A stretch of DNA of 64,000 nucleotides from a gamma proteobacterium symbiont of Stewartia floridana (lineage in GTDB: Bacteria; Pseudomonadota; Gammaproteobacteria; Chromatiales; Chromatiaceae): contig NAUB01000021.1 of the NCBI GenBank assembly GCA_003676145.1, positions 124,001-188,000 on the forward strand. The letters are read 5' to 3'. The notes beneath the pieces were generated by a model. The model ran no database searches. It was not told the DNA's origin and worked only from the letters and a program-made list of their open reading frames with translations. This document shows positions 53,783-62,959 of the stretch, piece after piece; the stretch's first letter is position 1; every line of letters begins with the position of its first letter. Both the position numbers and the translations under genes were made by a program.

Positions 53783-54837
53783 GAATGCGTTCCTTCGAGG
53801 TTTCCACGCAGGGCATAGTGAATCGCCTCCACTTCCTGCATTTCACTGAGAAATGCATCTGCGCAGTCTGGATCAAAATGGGATCCTCTCTCTTGGCTAA
53901 TATAGTCAATCGCCTTTTCGATTGACCAGCTTTTTTTATAGGGTCTATCTGATACCAAGGCATCAAAAACATCAGCAACTGCCACAATTCTGGCTTCCAG
54001 CGGTATTTCATCGCCGTTCAAATTGTTTGGATAGCCCTTACCGTTGTATTTTTCATGATGGTTCAGCGCAATGATCGCACCCGTCTGTATATACTTCGAT
54101 AAGCTGTCTTTGAGTATTTCATATCCGAGTAGTGTGTGTCGTTGCATGATGTTGTACTCTTCCGCGGTCAATTTACCGGGCTTGAGCAGGATTGCGTCAG
54201 GTATACCGATTTTGCCTATATCATGCATAGGAGCTGACTGTGCAATCAAATCGCAGCGTTCTTGAGATAATCCCAGTTTTTTGGCGATCAGTAGAGAATA
54301 TCTGGAGATTCTTAAAATATGATTACCGGTATCCTCATCCCGGTATTCGCCAGCCTTTGCCAGACGCATCAGGGTTTCCTGTTCCCGATCGTGAAGCTCC
54401 TGGGTGGTTTTGCGAATCTCCTGTTCCAGCAGAAGCGCTCGATCTTTGATCATTTTTCGCTGATGACTCATGGTCAACATGTTGTTGCAGCGGGCCTTGC
54501 ACTCTGTATGATCGATCGGTTTGGTGATGAAGTCGTTGGCACCGGATTCGAGGGCGGAGTAGCGAACCGACTGGTCCTCCACGCAGGTTACAATCATCAC
54601 GGGTACATCGCTGCAACCAGGTATACGCCTTAACCACTTGATGAACTTTATGCCATCCATCTGAGGCATCTTGTAATCGGTGATCACGAGGTCTATTTCA
54701 TGGGTTTTAGCCCAATCCAACGCTTCAGTGGGATCAGCAAAACAGGTCGATGAGACATCAGCATCAATTGAACCGACCAATTCTTGAAGAATCATGCGGG
54801 TTATTGATTGGTCATCAATAATAAGTACATGGGGCAT
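53779..54837 (-). CDS. RpfG-like response regulator with HD-GYP domain
   Basis: The 352-residue product has a receiver domain at 1-125 (HVLIIDDQS, acceptor Asp in LVITDYKMPQMDG, TKPIDHTE). A helical linker leads to an HD-GYP phosphodiesterase domain at about 170-340. HD is seen at His205-Asp206 (MHDIGKIGIPD) and GYP in HHEKYNGKGYP, with DVFDALVSDRPYK downstream. All metal ligands appear present, so it should hydrolyse c-di-GMP when phosphorylated. It resembles RpfG of the DSF system. It is coupled to the kinase-dead RpfC-like gene and converges with the active RpfC-like kinase 2 kb away. Confidence 0.92.
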   Translation of the reverse strand: MPHVLIIDDQSITRMILQELVGSIDADVSSTCFADPTEALDWAKTHEIDLVITDYKMPQMDGIKFIKWLRRIPGCSDVPVMIVTCVEDQSVRYSALESGANDFITKPIDHTECKARCNNMLTMSHQRKMIKDRALLLEQEIRKTTQELHDREQETLMRLAKAGEYRDEDTGNHILRISRYSLLIAKKLGLSQERCDLIAQSAPMHDIGKIGIPDAILLKPGKLTAEEYNIMQRHTLLGYEILKDSLSKYIQTGAIIALNHHEKYNGKGYPNNLNGDEIPLEARIVAVADVFDALVSDRPYKKSWSIEKAIDYISQERGSHFDPDCADAFLSEMQEVEAIHYALRGNLEGTHS

Positions 54838-55957
54838 AGTGATAGATGTTTGCAGTCTTTAGGTGGTTTCAGTGCTCGCTCGTCCCTGTCTGCTTCAATA
54901 ACGGCTAACAGTCTCAATGCTTGATCGTTTGTTGAAGTCCATTCAGAAATTCAACAGCCAATTGAAATTGGCGCTCCATCCGCCATGGTTGTTGACTCAT
55001 ACGGTCTTCGTGTCCGATACATCGAACTAAAGTGCCATACAGTGATAATGAATTAACTTCCCGAAATGTTAACTTATTTTACAATTTAACACGACTGTGA
55101 TCAGTGATACAGATCCGCCTTAGGCCTCCTCTCTGTTTGGCCGGTCGAGTGGAATTGGATCAATCGATACAGGGTAGTTGGCAAATCATCGCTTCAAGCA
55201 TCAACGTTCCCCTTGAATAGATCCTGACTCACGAGAACGATCCCTCAACTGCAAAACGAGAGTTGGTGGCGTCACTCCGTTACCAGATGGAAACTGCATC
55301 AGTGAAGAGATAGTTCAGGATGATACTGACAGTGGCCCGGTCCGAACGCTCTTCGAGGCGATACCCAGTCATGAGCTGATATTTAGTAAAAACAGTTGGT
55401 TGACAGTGATGTTTGATGTAAATCTTATGCCTGATACTGGCTTAACTCAGAGACCGCTGTTTAATGGACTACTGGAATAGTGCGATATTGATAGACCCAA
55501 CAAGAGGTGATGAAGGGTGATCATGACGATATCGCCCCGAAGCCATTCAGGCCACAACCGGCTTGTTTTGATCTCACGCCCTGATCGGGCTGCGAAGTGG
55601 TGTATGAATCTTCGTTCAGAGTCATTTTTGCCAGGAAGAAAAGCCTATCGTCACGCGGACGTTCCATAACCATGGCGTGAACCACTCTTGGTTAAGCGAA
55701 TTATTCTGACTATGCCTATTAACACCATGAAAAATAATAAGAAATAGGTTGTTTGCCTATCAGTGGAAGCAGATGATTCTGCACTGCTTCCTTCAAACAC
55801 ACTTTCGATTGGAGGCTGTTCTGATAAAACCCGGGAAAATCAAAAACGCGAGAGCGTTTTGAAAATGATTCTCATTATCTCGATTTTCCCTGTATGACTT
55901 TCATCCAACCTGGCTTCTCCGTAGAATGTGCGCCTCTTGCGATAGGAGAAACTGGCA
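54838..55957. other. 1.1-kb region without a supported gene
   Basis: No open frame longer than about 60 codons or recognisable protein motif was seen on either strand, and no tRNA or known ncRNA was recognised. The right end holds a Fur-box-like palindrome (55861-55879). The region may contain decayed genes, long promoters, or an unannotated small RNA. It is the longest non-coding stretch in the window. Confidence 0.5.
55861..55879. promoter_or_regulatory. Fur-box-like operator
   Basis: GAAAATGATTCTCATTATC matches 16 of 19 positions of the classical Fur consensus GATAATGATAATCATTATC and keeps its palindromic form. It lies 79 bases before the NTPase start, close enough for control of the NTPase-metA transcript. 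A TTGAAA hexamer (55859-55864) overlaps its left end. Confidence 0.65.
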
Positions 55958-56803
55958 GTGAGATTGAGTCCGGAACAATTCCGTAAGTGGGATAGAAAAA
56001 GCGTCACTCTGATGGGTATGTCTGGTGTGGGGAAGACACGGCTCTCCAATCTGTTGCGACGCAGTAATTGGTTTCACTACTCCGGAGACTATCGTATCGG
56101 TACCCGCTATCTCGATGAACCCATTCTGGATACCATCAAAGAGCAGGCCATGAGTGTGCCTTTGCTTAGAGATCTGCTCCACTCGGATTCGATCTTTATC
56201 CGCAGCAATGTCACATTTCATAATCTGAATCCTGTCTCCACCTTTCTTGGTATGTTGGGCGATCCGGAGCTTGGCGGATTGTCCTTGACCGAATTCAAGA
56301 GGCGTCAGAATCTGCACAGACAGGCAGAGATTGCTGCCATGTACGATGTGCCTGCGTTTATGCGGAAGGCAAAACTGATTTATGGCTATAACCACTTCAT
56401 CAACGATGTGGGAGGCAGTCTTTGTGAGTTGGATGAACCGGGACTGTTAGAGTTTCTTGATGAACATTCACTGATACTCTATATCAGAGCCAGTGAGGAT
56501 GATGAGCAGTCGCTGATTGCTCGCTCAGTATCCCATCCGAAGCCCCTGTACTATAGAGAAGCCTTTCTTGATCAACAGTTGGCTGAGTACATGGAAAGCA
56601 AAGGTGTGGACTATGTTTCTCTGATCGAACCGAATGATTTTATCCGCTGGGTATTCCCAAAACTGTTCAGAGCCAGAATACCACGCTATGAATCGATAGC
56701 GGCAAAATATGGATACACGGTAACGACCCATGAGCTGTCACAAGTTAAAAGCGAAGCCGATTTTCTCACGCTTCTGGAACAAGTAATCGAGCGGGAGTCC
56801 TGA
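55958..56803 (+). CDS. P-loop NTPase of unknown function, coupled to metA
   Basis: This 281-residue protein has one clear motif, Walker A (LMGMSGVGKTRLSNLLR, about residues 19-35), and a kinase-like alpha/beta layout with FHYSGDYRIGTRYL, NHFINDVGGSLCELD and a LILYIRASEDDE strand. It is soluble, with no signal. The start is GTG with GGAG nine bases upstream. Only one base separates its stop from metA, so both are one transcript, possibly under Fur control. A nucleotide-dependent kinase or regulator role is plausible, but I do not recognise the family by name. Confidence 0.8.
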   Translation: MRLSPEQFRKWDRKSVTLMGMSGVGKTRLSNLLRRSNWFHYSGDYRIGTRYLDEPILDTIKEQAMSVPLLRDLLHSDSIFIRSNVTFHNLNPVSTFLGMLGDPELGGLSLTEFKRRQNLHRQAEIAAMYDVPAFMRKAKLIYGYNHFINDVGGSLCELDEPGLLEFLDEHSLILYIRASEDDEQSLIARSVSHPKPLYYREAFLDQQLAEYMESKGVDYVSLIEPNDFIRWVFPKLFRARIPRYESIAAKYGYTVTTHELSQVKSEADFLTLLEQVIERES

Positions 56804-56804
56804 A

Positions 56805-57878
56805 ATGCCATTGGTAGCACATACAAAATTGCCGACTTTTGATCGTCTGCGGGAAGAGGGTCAGAACGTTCTATCACCTGACAGGGCGACTCACCAGCAT
56901 ATCAGGGAGTTGCACATCGGTCTGTTGAACATGATGCCCGACGCGGCAATCGAAGCCACAGAGAGACAGTTTTTTCGTCTGGTGGGTGAGGCGAATCCGA
57001 TCGCCCAGTTCTTTATCCACCCATTTACCTTGGATGTGCTGCCTCGTGGTGAAAAAGCAAAAGCCCATATCGATGCTTTCTATGAATCCTTCGAACAGAT
57101 CAAACAGGATGGGCTGGATGCATTGATCATTACCGGCGCCAATGTTACCCATCCGGATCTGGCTCAGGAGGGTTTCTGGAAACCGCTGACCGAGGTCGTC
57201 GACTGGGCCCATGAGAACGTAACCTCTGTGCTATGTTCCTGTCTTGCGACCCACGCCGTGGTGCAGTCCCATCATGGTAAGCAACGAACTCATATGGGTG
57301 ATAAGCTGTGGGGTGTTTTCAGTCATCGGGTCAAGGATACATCGCACCCTCTGGTGAATGATGTCAATACCCGATTTGATGTGCCACATTCACGCTATAA
57401 CCAAATATCAAGAGAACAGTTCGACCAGGCCGGGCTGAAGGTGTTGGCCGAGAGTGAAGAGGCCGGGGTACATCTGGCCGTCAGTGGGGACGGACTTCGA
57501 GTGGTCTATTTTCAGGGGCATCCTGAATATGACACAATCAGTCTGCTCAAAGAGTACAAGCGTGAGGTCAATCTCTATATTTCAGGTGTTCGTAGCGATT
57601 ATCCTCCATTCCCTGAAAACTACTTCAGCCTGAGAAGTCAGGCAATCTTCGATGAGTATCATGAGAGGATCGATGAGGCAAAAAAACTGGCTAAGGAGAT
57701 ACCTGAGTTTCCCGAGTCACTGGTCATCGAGAGTTTGGATAATACCTGGCACGATACGGCAGAAGCGGTAATCGGTAACTGGATAGGTCTGGTTTACCAG
57801 GTCACTCATCGGTTACGAAATCAGCCGTTTATGGAGGGGATCGATCCGGACAATCCCCTCGGATTGGATTCGTGTTAA
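56805..57878 (+). CDS. metA: Homoserine O-acyltransferase (MetA family)
   Basis: The product activates homoserine with succinyl- or acetyl-CoA in methionine synthesis. The 357-residue product has ELHIGLLNMMPDAAIEATERQF, LIITGANVTHPDL, the nucleophile region SVLCSCLATHAVVQ, SHRVKDTSHPLV, VPHSRYNQ and YFQGHPEYDT with its catalytic His/Glu. Whether the acyl group is succinyl or acetyl cannot be read reliably from sequence. The last four codons and stop (Leu-Asp-Ser-Cys-stop) lie inside a dispersed repeat, so the C-terminus may have been altered by its insertion. Confidence 0.92.
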   Translation: MPLVAHTKLPTFDRLREEGQNVLSPDRATHQHIRELHIGLLNMMPDAAIEATERQFFRLVGEANPIAQFFIHPFTLDVLPRGEKAKAHIDAFYESFEQIKQDGLDALIITGANVTHPDLAQEGFWKPLTEVVDWAHENVTSVLCSCLATHAVVQSHHGKQRTHMGDKLWGVFSHRVKDTSHPLVNDVNTRFDVPHSRYNQISREQFDQAGLKVLAESEEAGVHLAVSGDGLRVVYFQGHPEYDTISLLKEYKREVNLYISGVRSDYPPFPENYFSLRSQAIFDEYHERIDEAKKLAKEIPEFPESLVIESLDNTWHDTAEAVIGNWIGLVYQVTHRLRNQPFMEGIDPDNPLGLDSC

Positions 57879-57900
57879 CGGGCCCTTGTGGCCCACTAGT
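57861..57900. repeat. Dispersed repeat, copy D, overlapping the 3' end of metA
   Basis: ATTGGATTCGTGTTAACGGG (from 57863) is the inverted-orientation arm seen at 17304-17320 and, reversed, at 8375-8400. It is followed by GGCCCACTAGT (57890-57900), the end found at 21147-21157. The two repeat types are thus joined here. The TAA in GTGTTAAC serves as the stop codon of metA. Confidence 0.65.
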
Positions 57901-57903
57901 ACT

Positions 57904-59535
57904 CTACGCAAAGATTGGCGCAAAAGCCGTTTCGATACCAGCTCCGGTTTGGAAATTCCTGATGTTAGGAAACAGATCTGAAATCAGGCTCTGATCGACA
58001 CCGAACCATTGTGTGAGAGGTGCATTGACCTGATCCTGGGAGAGGGTAGGAATCATCCGTCCTTTGTTACTGTAGTCATCATTGCCTGACAATAACATCT
58101 CCGGTAATTCGCCGATCATCTGTCCACCTATGAGTGTTCCGGAATCACCACTGCCGTATCCACCCATAACCAGCTGATGTGATCCCCAGGCATGGTCAGT
58201 TCCATCACCGTTGAAACTCAAGGTGCGCCCAAAGTCGGACATGGTAAAACTGGTGACACTGTCAGCATATCCGAGTTCCTCCATCGCTTTCTGGAATTTC
58301 CAAAGACCGAGGCTTAACTCCCTGAGAAGCAGAGGGTGTTGCGATGCCTGGGTGGCATGGGTATCAAATCCACCGAGTTCAACAAAAAAGACCTGTCGAT
58401 TGAACTCACCACCCAGATTCCCTGATGCGCCGAGATGAACCATTTTTGCCACAGCTTCCAGTTGACGTATCAGATTGCCACGAATTGACTGGTTAAAGCC
58501 AAGTTGTTGCGCAGTAGGAATATCGAACAGAGCTTCTCCATAGGATCCAGTGGTTGCATAGTTGATCTCCAAGCTGTCCCAACTCTGCTTCAATTGATCG
58601 AAGGTCGCGACTGTATTCATCTCCTTGTTGTTATAGAGCGTCCTGAATGGATCTGTCACGCTATCCGTCCTGTCTGCTCCGAATTGGAGTCTTGTTGTGG
58701 AGCCTTCGATACCCGCCAAGGCATTGAAAAGCGCTCGCCGATCGGTGTTGGTGTTGCTGTCTCCGCTCAAATGATTGATTTTTGGGACATTGCCGGGATT
58801 AAGAACCAGTGGGGATGAGTTGTTGCCAATCAACATGCGGTCATTGCCGGCGTAGGAGATATTCAAGCCCAGCGGGCTGTTGTGATTGATGTCGTGCCAT
58901 TGATCCGCAATCTTTCCCGCCCAGCCGATATCATTCAGATTATTCGCCTGCCCGGTTTGCAGAATGCGCTGTTGGTGATTGTGGGCGAAAAGATAGACAG
59001 GCAGTTCCGCACTCTTATCAATAATTTCATCACGGGTAACACGCCTGACAAGCGTACCGCTGTTTGCCAAAATTGAGGTTCTGTTATCAATGATCAACTG
59101 AGCCAGTTCCGGCATGACACCGTTGACACCCAGGTCTATACCTTTACCACTCAATGGGTAGATGCCCCGAGTATAGGCCGTGTTCTGGTTGAGATTTTGA
59201 TTGTAGGGATTCTGTTGTCCTGCGCCAAGTACACCTTGGTTCAGATTGCCCCCGTTGGTGTTTACCTGGGCTATACCGAGATCACTGTTATTGACCGCCA
59301 GGTTTCCTCGAACCTCGGCATAAGGATCGTAGCCTTTGTTGGCATCTGTTGAGGTGGGAATCAGCATATTGAAAGCATCATTGCCACCATACAGAAAGAT
59401 GCAAACCAGAGCTTTGTAGTCATTGAAATTGGGTGCAGCGGCGGTGGCCTGTCTGGGGAGTGTCAGGCTGCCCATACTGCTGACACAAGCAAGACTGGCC
59501 AGTGATTTCAAAAACTCACGACGATGCATTGTCAT
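57904..59535 (-). CDS. DUF1501 protein, pair 2 (Tat-exported)
   Basis: The 543-residue product is of the DUF1501 family. It has a Tat signal (HRREFLKSLASLACVSSMGSL), then YKALVCIFLYGGNDAFNMLIP, ANSGTLVRRVTRDE, FAHNHQQRILQTG, ELGGFDTHATQASQHP and FTMSDFGRTLSFNGDGTDHAWGSHQLVMGG, which are characteristic. Asn/Gly-rich inserts (residues about 85-125) make it longer than the first copy. It begins 24 bases after its DUF1800 partner. A start at 59529 (MHRREF) is equally possible. Function unknown; export to the periplasm or surface is likely. Confidence 0.9.
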   Translation of the reverse strand: MTMHRREFLKSLASLACVSSMGSLTLPRQATAAAPNFNDYKALVCIFLYGGNDAFNMLIPTSTDANKGYDPYAEVRGNLAVNNSDLGIAQVNTNGGNLNQGVLGAGQQNPYNQNLNQNTAYTRGIYPLSGKGIDLGVNGVMPELAQLIIDNRTSILANSGTLVRRVTRDEIIDKSAELPVYLFAHNHQQRILQTGQANNLNDIGWAGKIADQWHDINHNSPLGLNISYAGNDRMLIGNNSSPLVLNPGNVPKINHLSGDSNTNTDRRALFNALAGIEGSTTRLQFGADRTDSVTDPFRTLYNNKEMNTVATFDQLKQSWDSLEINYATTGSYGEALFDIPTAQQLGFNQSIRGNLIRQLEAVAKMVHLGASGNLGGEFNRQVFFVELGGFDTHATQASQHPLLLRELSLGLWKFQKAMEELGYADSVTSFTMSDFGRTLSFNGDGTDHAWGSHQLVMGGYGSGDSGTLIGGQMIGELPEMLLSGNDDYSNKGRMIPTLSQDQVNAPLTQWFGVDQSLISDLFPNIRNFQTGAGIETAFAPIFA

Positions 59536-59559
59536 TTTTTTTACTTCCTTTCTGGGTGC

Positions 59560-62409
59560 CTATTTTTGAATCATGTAGGCGCTGGAGGTAGTGATGAAAA
59601 TAAAAGCTTCCTGAACGATTCGCCTGGCCATTTCGAAATTACTGCCTGAATTGGTATAGCTACTGCTCATCAGATAGTGTTTTAGGGCATCACGATATTC
59701 GTCGCTCATCTTCCTGCCCAGCAGTTGCAGATTCAAATGATCGATCAGCGCATTGATCCCCCTGGATTTTGGCGTATTGCCGCTATTGTCCGTGGTGTCA
59801 TCTTTAATGCTTGAAAAATCACCATTCGAATCGTTCTCAAGTGCTTGTTCGAACAGGCGGAGTTCAGTGTCGAAGTTGGTCAGCAGAGAGAGGCTGTAGT
59901 ATCTTCGCGAGTTGGCAAACTCGCTCAGAGACTCTCCACTGTTATTGATGATCCTGTTTTTTTCAAGATTTGATATCAGGGTCACGACCAGATTGTTGTA
60001 GTCCACAAGCATTTGTGAGGTCTGGATCTGAAACTCCGGGCCAACCAGTTGATGGCTGGTAAAGTAGGGATCACTCGGGACATGGCCGGGACTGTAAAAG
60101 TTGAATACGGATGGTGAACGCATCGCGGCCTGATTGATCTGTTTTTCAGGCTCCCGGTACCAATAGACATGATCCATGGCAACATTTTGCTTGCTCAACC
60201 AACCATTCAATGGTGTGACATGGGCTGTACGGAGTAACTGTGTTACCGCTAGCAGAGGCTCTTTGGCTTTGCCATAGGCCGGGTTTGATTGATAACTCTC
60301 ATCACGTGCCTCCGGATCGAGCAGGATGCCACGTACGACCGCCTTCAGGTCTCCTTTTACGCCCTGTCCGTTATCGTTGAAGATCCGGGCAATTCGAGCC
60401 ACATAGTGTGCCGATGGATTTGAGGTTACCAATCTCTGGATCAGGTGCTTACTCACATAGGGGGCAACGTTGGGATGGGCAAACAGCCTGTCCAGGGCGC
60501 TGTCCAGACCGCTCTGATCCGAACCTGAATTGAGTGACAGGGTTTGTCCCATCAGGGTAATCCTGCCATCGCCACCTTCCGCTGCCTCATCCTCATGCAT
60601 CAAGGGATTGAAAACCATCGGTACGGTATAGTTGCCACTGCTGGCGTAAAGTCGTCCGAATCCACTATTATCAGCGAGATCCCAACCCGTCATCACCTTT
60701 GCCAGCTCTTCGATATCACTCTGTGTATAAGTGGCAACGGTATGACTGCCCTGGTCAGGATAAGTTGTATGATTGCCATCCCTGTTTGGTGAACCGTCCA
60801 GATTCAGCTCATACAGTCCGATGGTGAAGAGTTGTATGATCTCCCTGGCAAAGTTCTCGTCGGGGCGTGAACCCGTATCCGGATCGGCTTTACGATTGCC
60901 CTGGTGGGAGAGATAGACTCCCATGGCGGGACTGATGGAGATCTCTTTCAGCAGTTGTCGATAATTACCGAAAGCGTGTTTCGCCAGCAGATCGTAATAG
61001 ACAGCCAGGGATTCACCTCGAGATACCATCGTCGGGCTGCTGGTGGAAACAACAAGCAGCTGACTCAAAGCATAAGCGACGCGTTGGCGTAGCTGGTCAC
61101 TACCGATCTGTTGACGGTTCGGTGCTGTAGCACCCAAGGCGTTCTCCCACCAGGCGGCCATCTGGTAATCCTTGACAGAGCTGCTGTGAGGCTGTTGATT
61201 GAAAATCTGATTGCTCTCATACCAATCAACACCGGGCTCTGCCTGCGCTGCAATCTCTTGGGTACGTTCCAGTTGGGTTTTCCAACCGTCTGCTGGGCTG
61301 CTATAGGCTGAATTCATATTCAGTTGATGGTCGACCCAACCACTGATGCCGAGGCTCTTAACCCGTTCCATATCACTCTGTACCGGGCCGAAGGTGCTTT
61401 GAAGCAACAAGCGATGCGCCATTTCATCTGTCACGGTTTCTGTCTGCTCTACGTTCAGGGTGAACTGATTTTCAGTGACGTTGAGTCCGTCAGAAGCCGA
61501 TAGGACAATCTGATATCGCTGACCCAGCTCCTGCCAGGAAGGGGAGCCCGAGATGGTTCTTGTCTCTGCGGTGTAGACCAGCCAGTAGGGAAGACCCGTG
61601 ACAGCATAGGTTATCTCGTCACCATCCGGGTCGACTGCCTGGAAAACCAAAGAATAGAGTTCATCGATGGCAATCGAACGACTCTGCCCTGACTGGGTGA
61701 ATTGGGGGGCTTGGTTTGTGCTGTTGACTCGAATGGTAACTTGAGCCGGTTGAGACTGGTTTCTGCCATCCGAAATAATGTAGCTGAACTGATCTCGCTC
61801 AGCATCCGAGTCATTGTGACGATAGGTCACAATCGTGCCATCGACAGAGAGTTGCAGAGAGCCATATTGTGGATCGGTCAGGTGTGTGATCTGCAGTGGA
61901 TCGCCATCAGGGTCCTGATCGTTCTGTAGCAGGTTCAGCGAGGTCTGTGCTCCCGACTCGAGTTGAAACTGATCATCAGCGGCTATCGGGCGTTGATTGA
62001 CAGTGGTTGGGGATGGGGTGACCTCTGCATCCCCATTCGGGTTGGTTTCACTGCTTTGAATGATCAGAGTGACTGTCGCTGGTGCAGAGTCTGCCGCACC
62101 GTCAAAGGCGGTATAGGTAAACTGGTCCTCGGCTGTATCGCTTCCATCGTGCTGGTAGAGTACCGAGCCATCAGCCTGAAGCGTTACTCTTCCTTTTTCC
62201 GCTGAGGAGAGATTGGTAACCTCCAGGGGGTCGCTGTTGGCATCGCTGTCGTTGTCCAATACTTTGATGAGAATGCTATCCCCCTGTGACAGGGTGGCAC
62301 GATCATTTTCTGCTTCAGGGGCGGTATTCTCTTCTATACAACCGGTCAACAACAGAGAGAGAAGAAGATACAGGAGATTGTTGGGTGAGATCTTTTTTAA
62401 CGCATCCAT
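59560..62409 (-). CDS. DUF1800 lipoprotein with cadherin/Ig-like repeats, pair 2
   Basis: The 949-residue product has a lipoprotein signal with lipobox LLTGC, so Cys24 should be lipidated. Residues about 30-320 hold three beta-sandwich repeats of the cadherin/Ig type, two with DNDSDANSDPLEVTNLS or DQDPDGDPLQITHLTDPQYG wording and a third with AVDPDGDEITYAVTGLP. Such modules often bind calcium. From about 325 the DUF1800 domain follows (HRLLLQSTFGPVQSDMERV, MVFNPLMH, NFAREIIQLFTIGLYELN, HPNVAPYVSKHLIQRLVTSNPS, SPSVFNFYSPGHVP). It is nearly twice as long as the first DUF1800 protein because of the repeats. Probably surface or periplasm-facing. Confidence 0.9.
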   Translation of the reverse strand: MDALKKISPNNLLYLLLSLLLTGCIEENTAPEAENDRATLSQGDSILIKVLDNDSDANSDPLEVTNLSSAEKGRVTLQADGSVLYQHDGSDTAEDQFTYTAFDGAADSAPATVTLIIQSSETNPNGDAEVTPSPTTVNQRPIAADDQFQLESGAQTSLNLLQNDQDPDGDPLQITHLTDPQYGSLQLSVDGTIVTYRHNDSDAERDQFSYIISDGRNQSQPAQVTIRVNSTNQAPQFTQSGQSRSIAIDELYSLVFQAVDPDGDEITYAVTGLPYWLVYTAETRTISGSPSWQELGQRYQIVLSASDGLNVTENQFTLNVEQTETVTDEMAHRLLLQSTFGPVQSDMERVKSLGISGWVDHQLNMNSAYSSPADGWKTQLERTQEIAAQAEPGVDWYESNQIFNQQPHSSSVKDYQMAAWWENALGATAPNRQQIGSDQLRQRVAYALSQLLVVSTSSPTMVSRGESLAVYYDLLAKHAFGNYRQLLKEISISPAMGVYLSHQGNRKADPDTGSRPDENFAREIIQLFTIGLYELNLDGSPNRDGNHTTYPDQGSHTVATYTQSDIEELAKVMTGWDLADNSGFGRLYASSGNYTVPMVFNPLMHEDEAAEGGDGRITLMGQTLSLNSGSDQSGLDSALDRLFAHPNVAPYVSKHLIQRLVTSNPSAHYVARIARIFNDNGQGVKGDLKAVVRGILLDPEARDESYQSNPAYGKAKEPLLAVTQLLRTAHVTPLNGWLSKQNVAMDHVYWYREPEKQINQAAMRSPSVFNFYSPGHVPSDPYFTSHQLVGPEFQIQTSQMLVDYNNLVVTLISNLEKNRIINNSGESLSEFANSRRYYSLSLLTNFDTELRLFEQALENDSNGDFSSIKDDTTDNSGNTPKSRGINALIDHLNLQLLGRKMSDEYRDALKHYLMSSSYTNSGSNFEMARRIVQEAFIFITTSSAYMIQK

Positions 62410-62882
62410 ATTGCTGTGCTGGTCCCTAATGTCATGATGACAGATGGAGGATGATTATGAGATTGCAAAGAAGGGTAGGTAGTTCTTCCCCGCAATACTG
62501 TGGTTTGTATCAAAAAACATGATCAAGAAGTTCACAGGAACAGGGTCTTACAACAAAAATTCGAGCAGATGACAGATTTAGAATCTGATCGAACTAGAGC
62601 AATCTTATAGAACAAGGAAATAAATGCCTACTAGGGATACTATATATATGCAAGCTGCGTGGAGTTGTTGCTCGAAGGCCATGCCTTTCGGGAATTTGAC
62701 CAATACAAGGGCCAATCTGGGTTTGTGCTGGACGATCCTATCCAGGTCTTCGCAGCGCTGATAGCGACCACTCAATTGGTTTGTCAGAGGCGCTTTGCGA
62801 TTTGCTCAATGAGTATCAGGAGATGAGGACGTTTATCGATCGGGGTAGCTATTGCTGACGATTGGAAAAGTCAGGGGGATAG
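62410..62882. other. Intergenic region with a possible gene fragment
   Basis: No complete gene is supported. Around 62655-62820 one plus-strand frame reads ELLLEGHAFREFDQYKGQSG and continues LDDPIQVFAALIATTQ before losing character. It looks protein-like but has no recognisable start, ribosome site or family. It may be a decayed fragment. Confidence 0.25.
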
Positions 62883-62959
62883 TGGCGGAGCGGACGGGAC
62901 TCGAACCCGCGACCCCCGGCGTGACAGGCCGGTATTCTAACCAACTGAACTACCGCTCC
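62883..62959 (-). tRNA. tRNA-Asp (anticodon GTC)
   Basis: On the minus strand the 77-base sequence begins GGAGCGGTAGTTCAGTTGGT and ends with an encoded CCA. The anticodon loop reads CTGTCAC with GTC, and the T-loop GGTTCGAGTCC is canonical. The acceptor stem GGAGCGG pairs with CCGCTCC. It is nearly identical to the E. coli Asp tRNA. Confidence 0.97.

Noticed and set aside
55880-55957. Methionine or SAM riboswitch upstream of the NTPase-metA operon
   Set aside because: No SAM-type conserved core or multi-stem layout was recognised; only the Fur-like palindrome stands out.
62655-62820. Small protein gene before tRNA-Asp
   Set aside because: One frame looks protein-like, but there is no start codon with a ribosome site and no family match, so it is noted only as a possible fragment.
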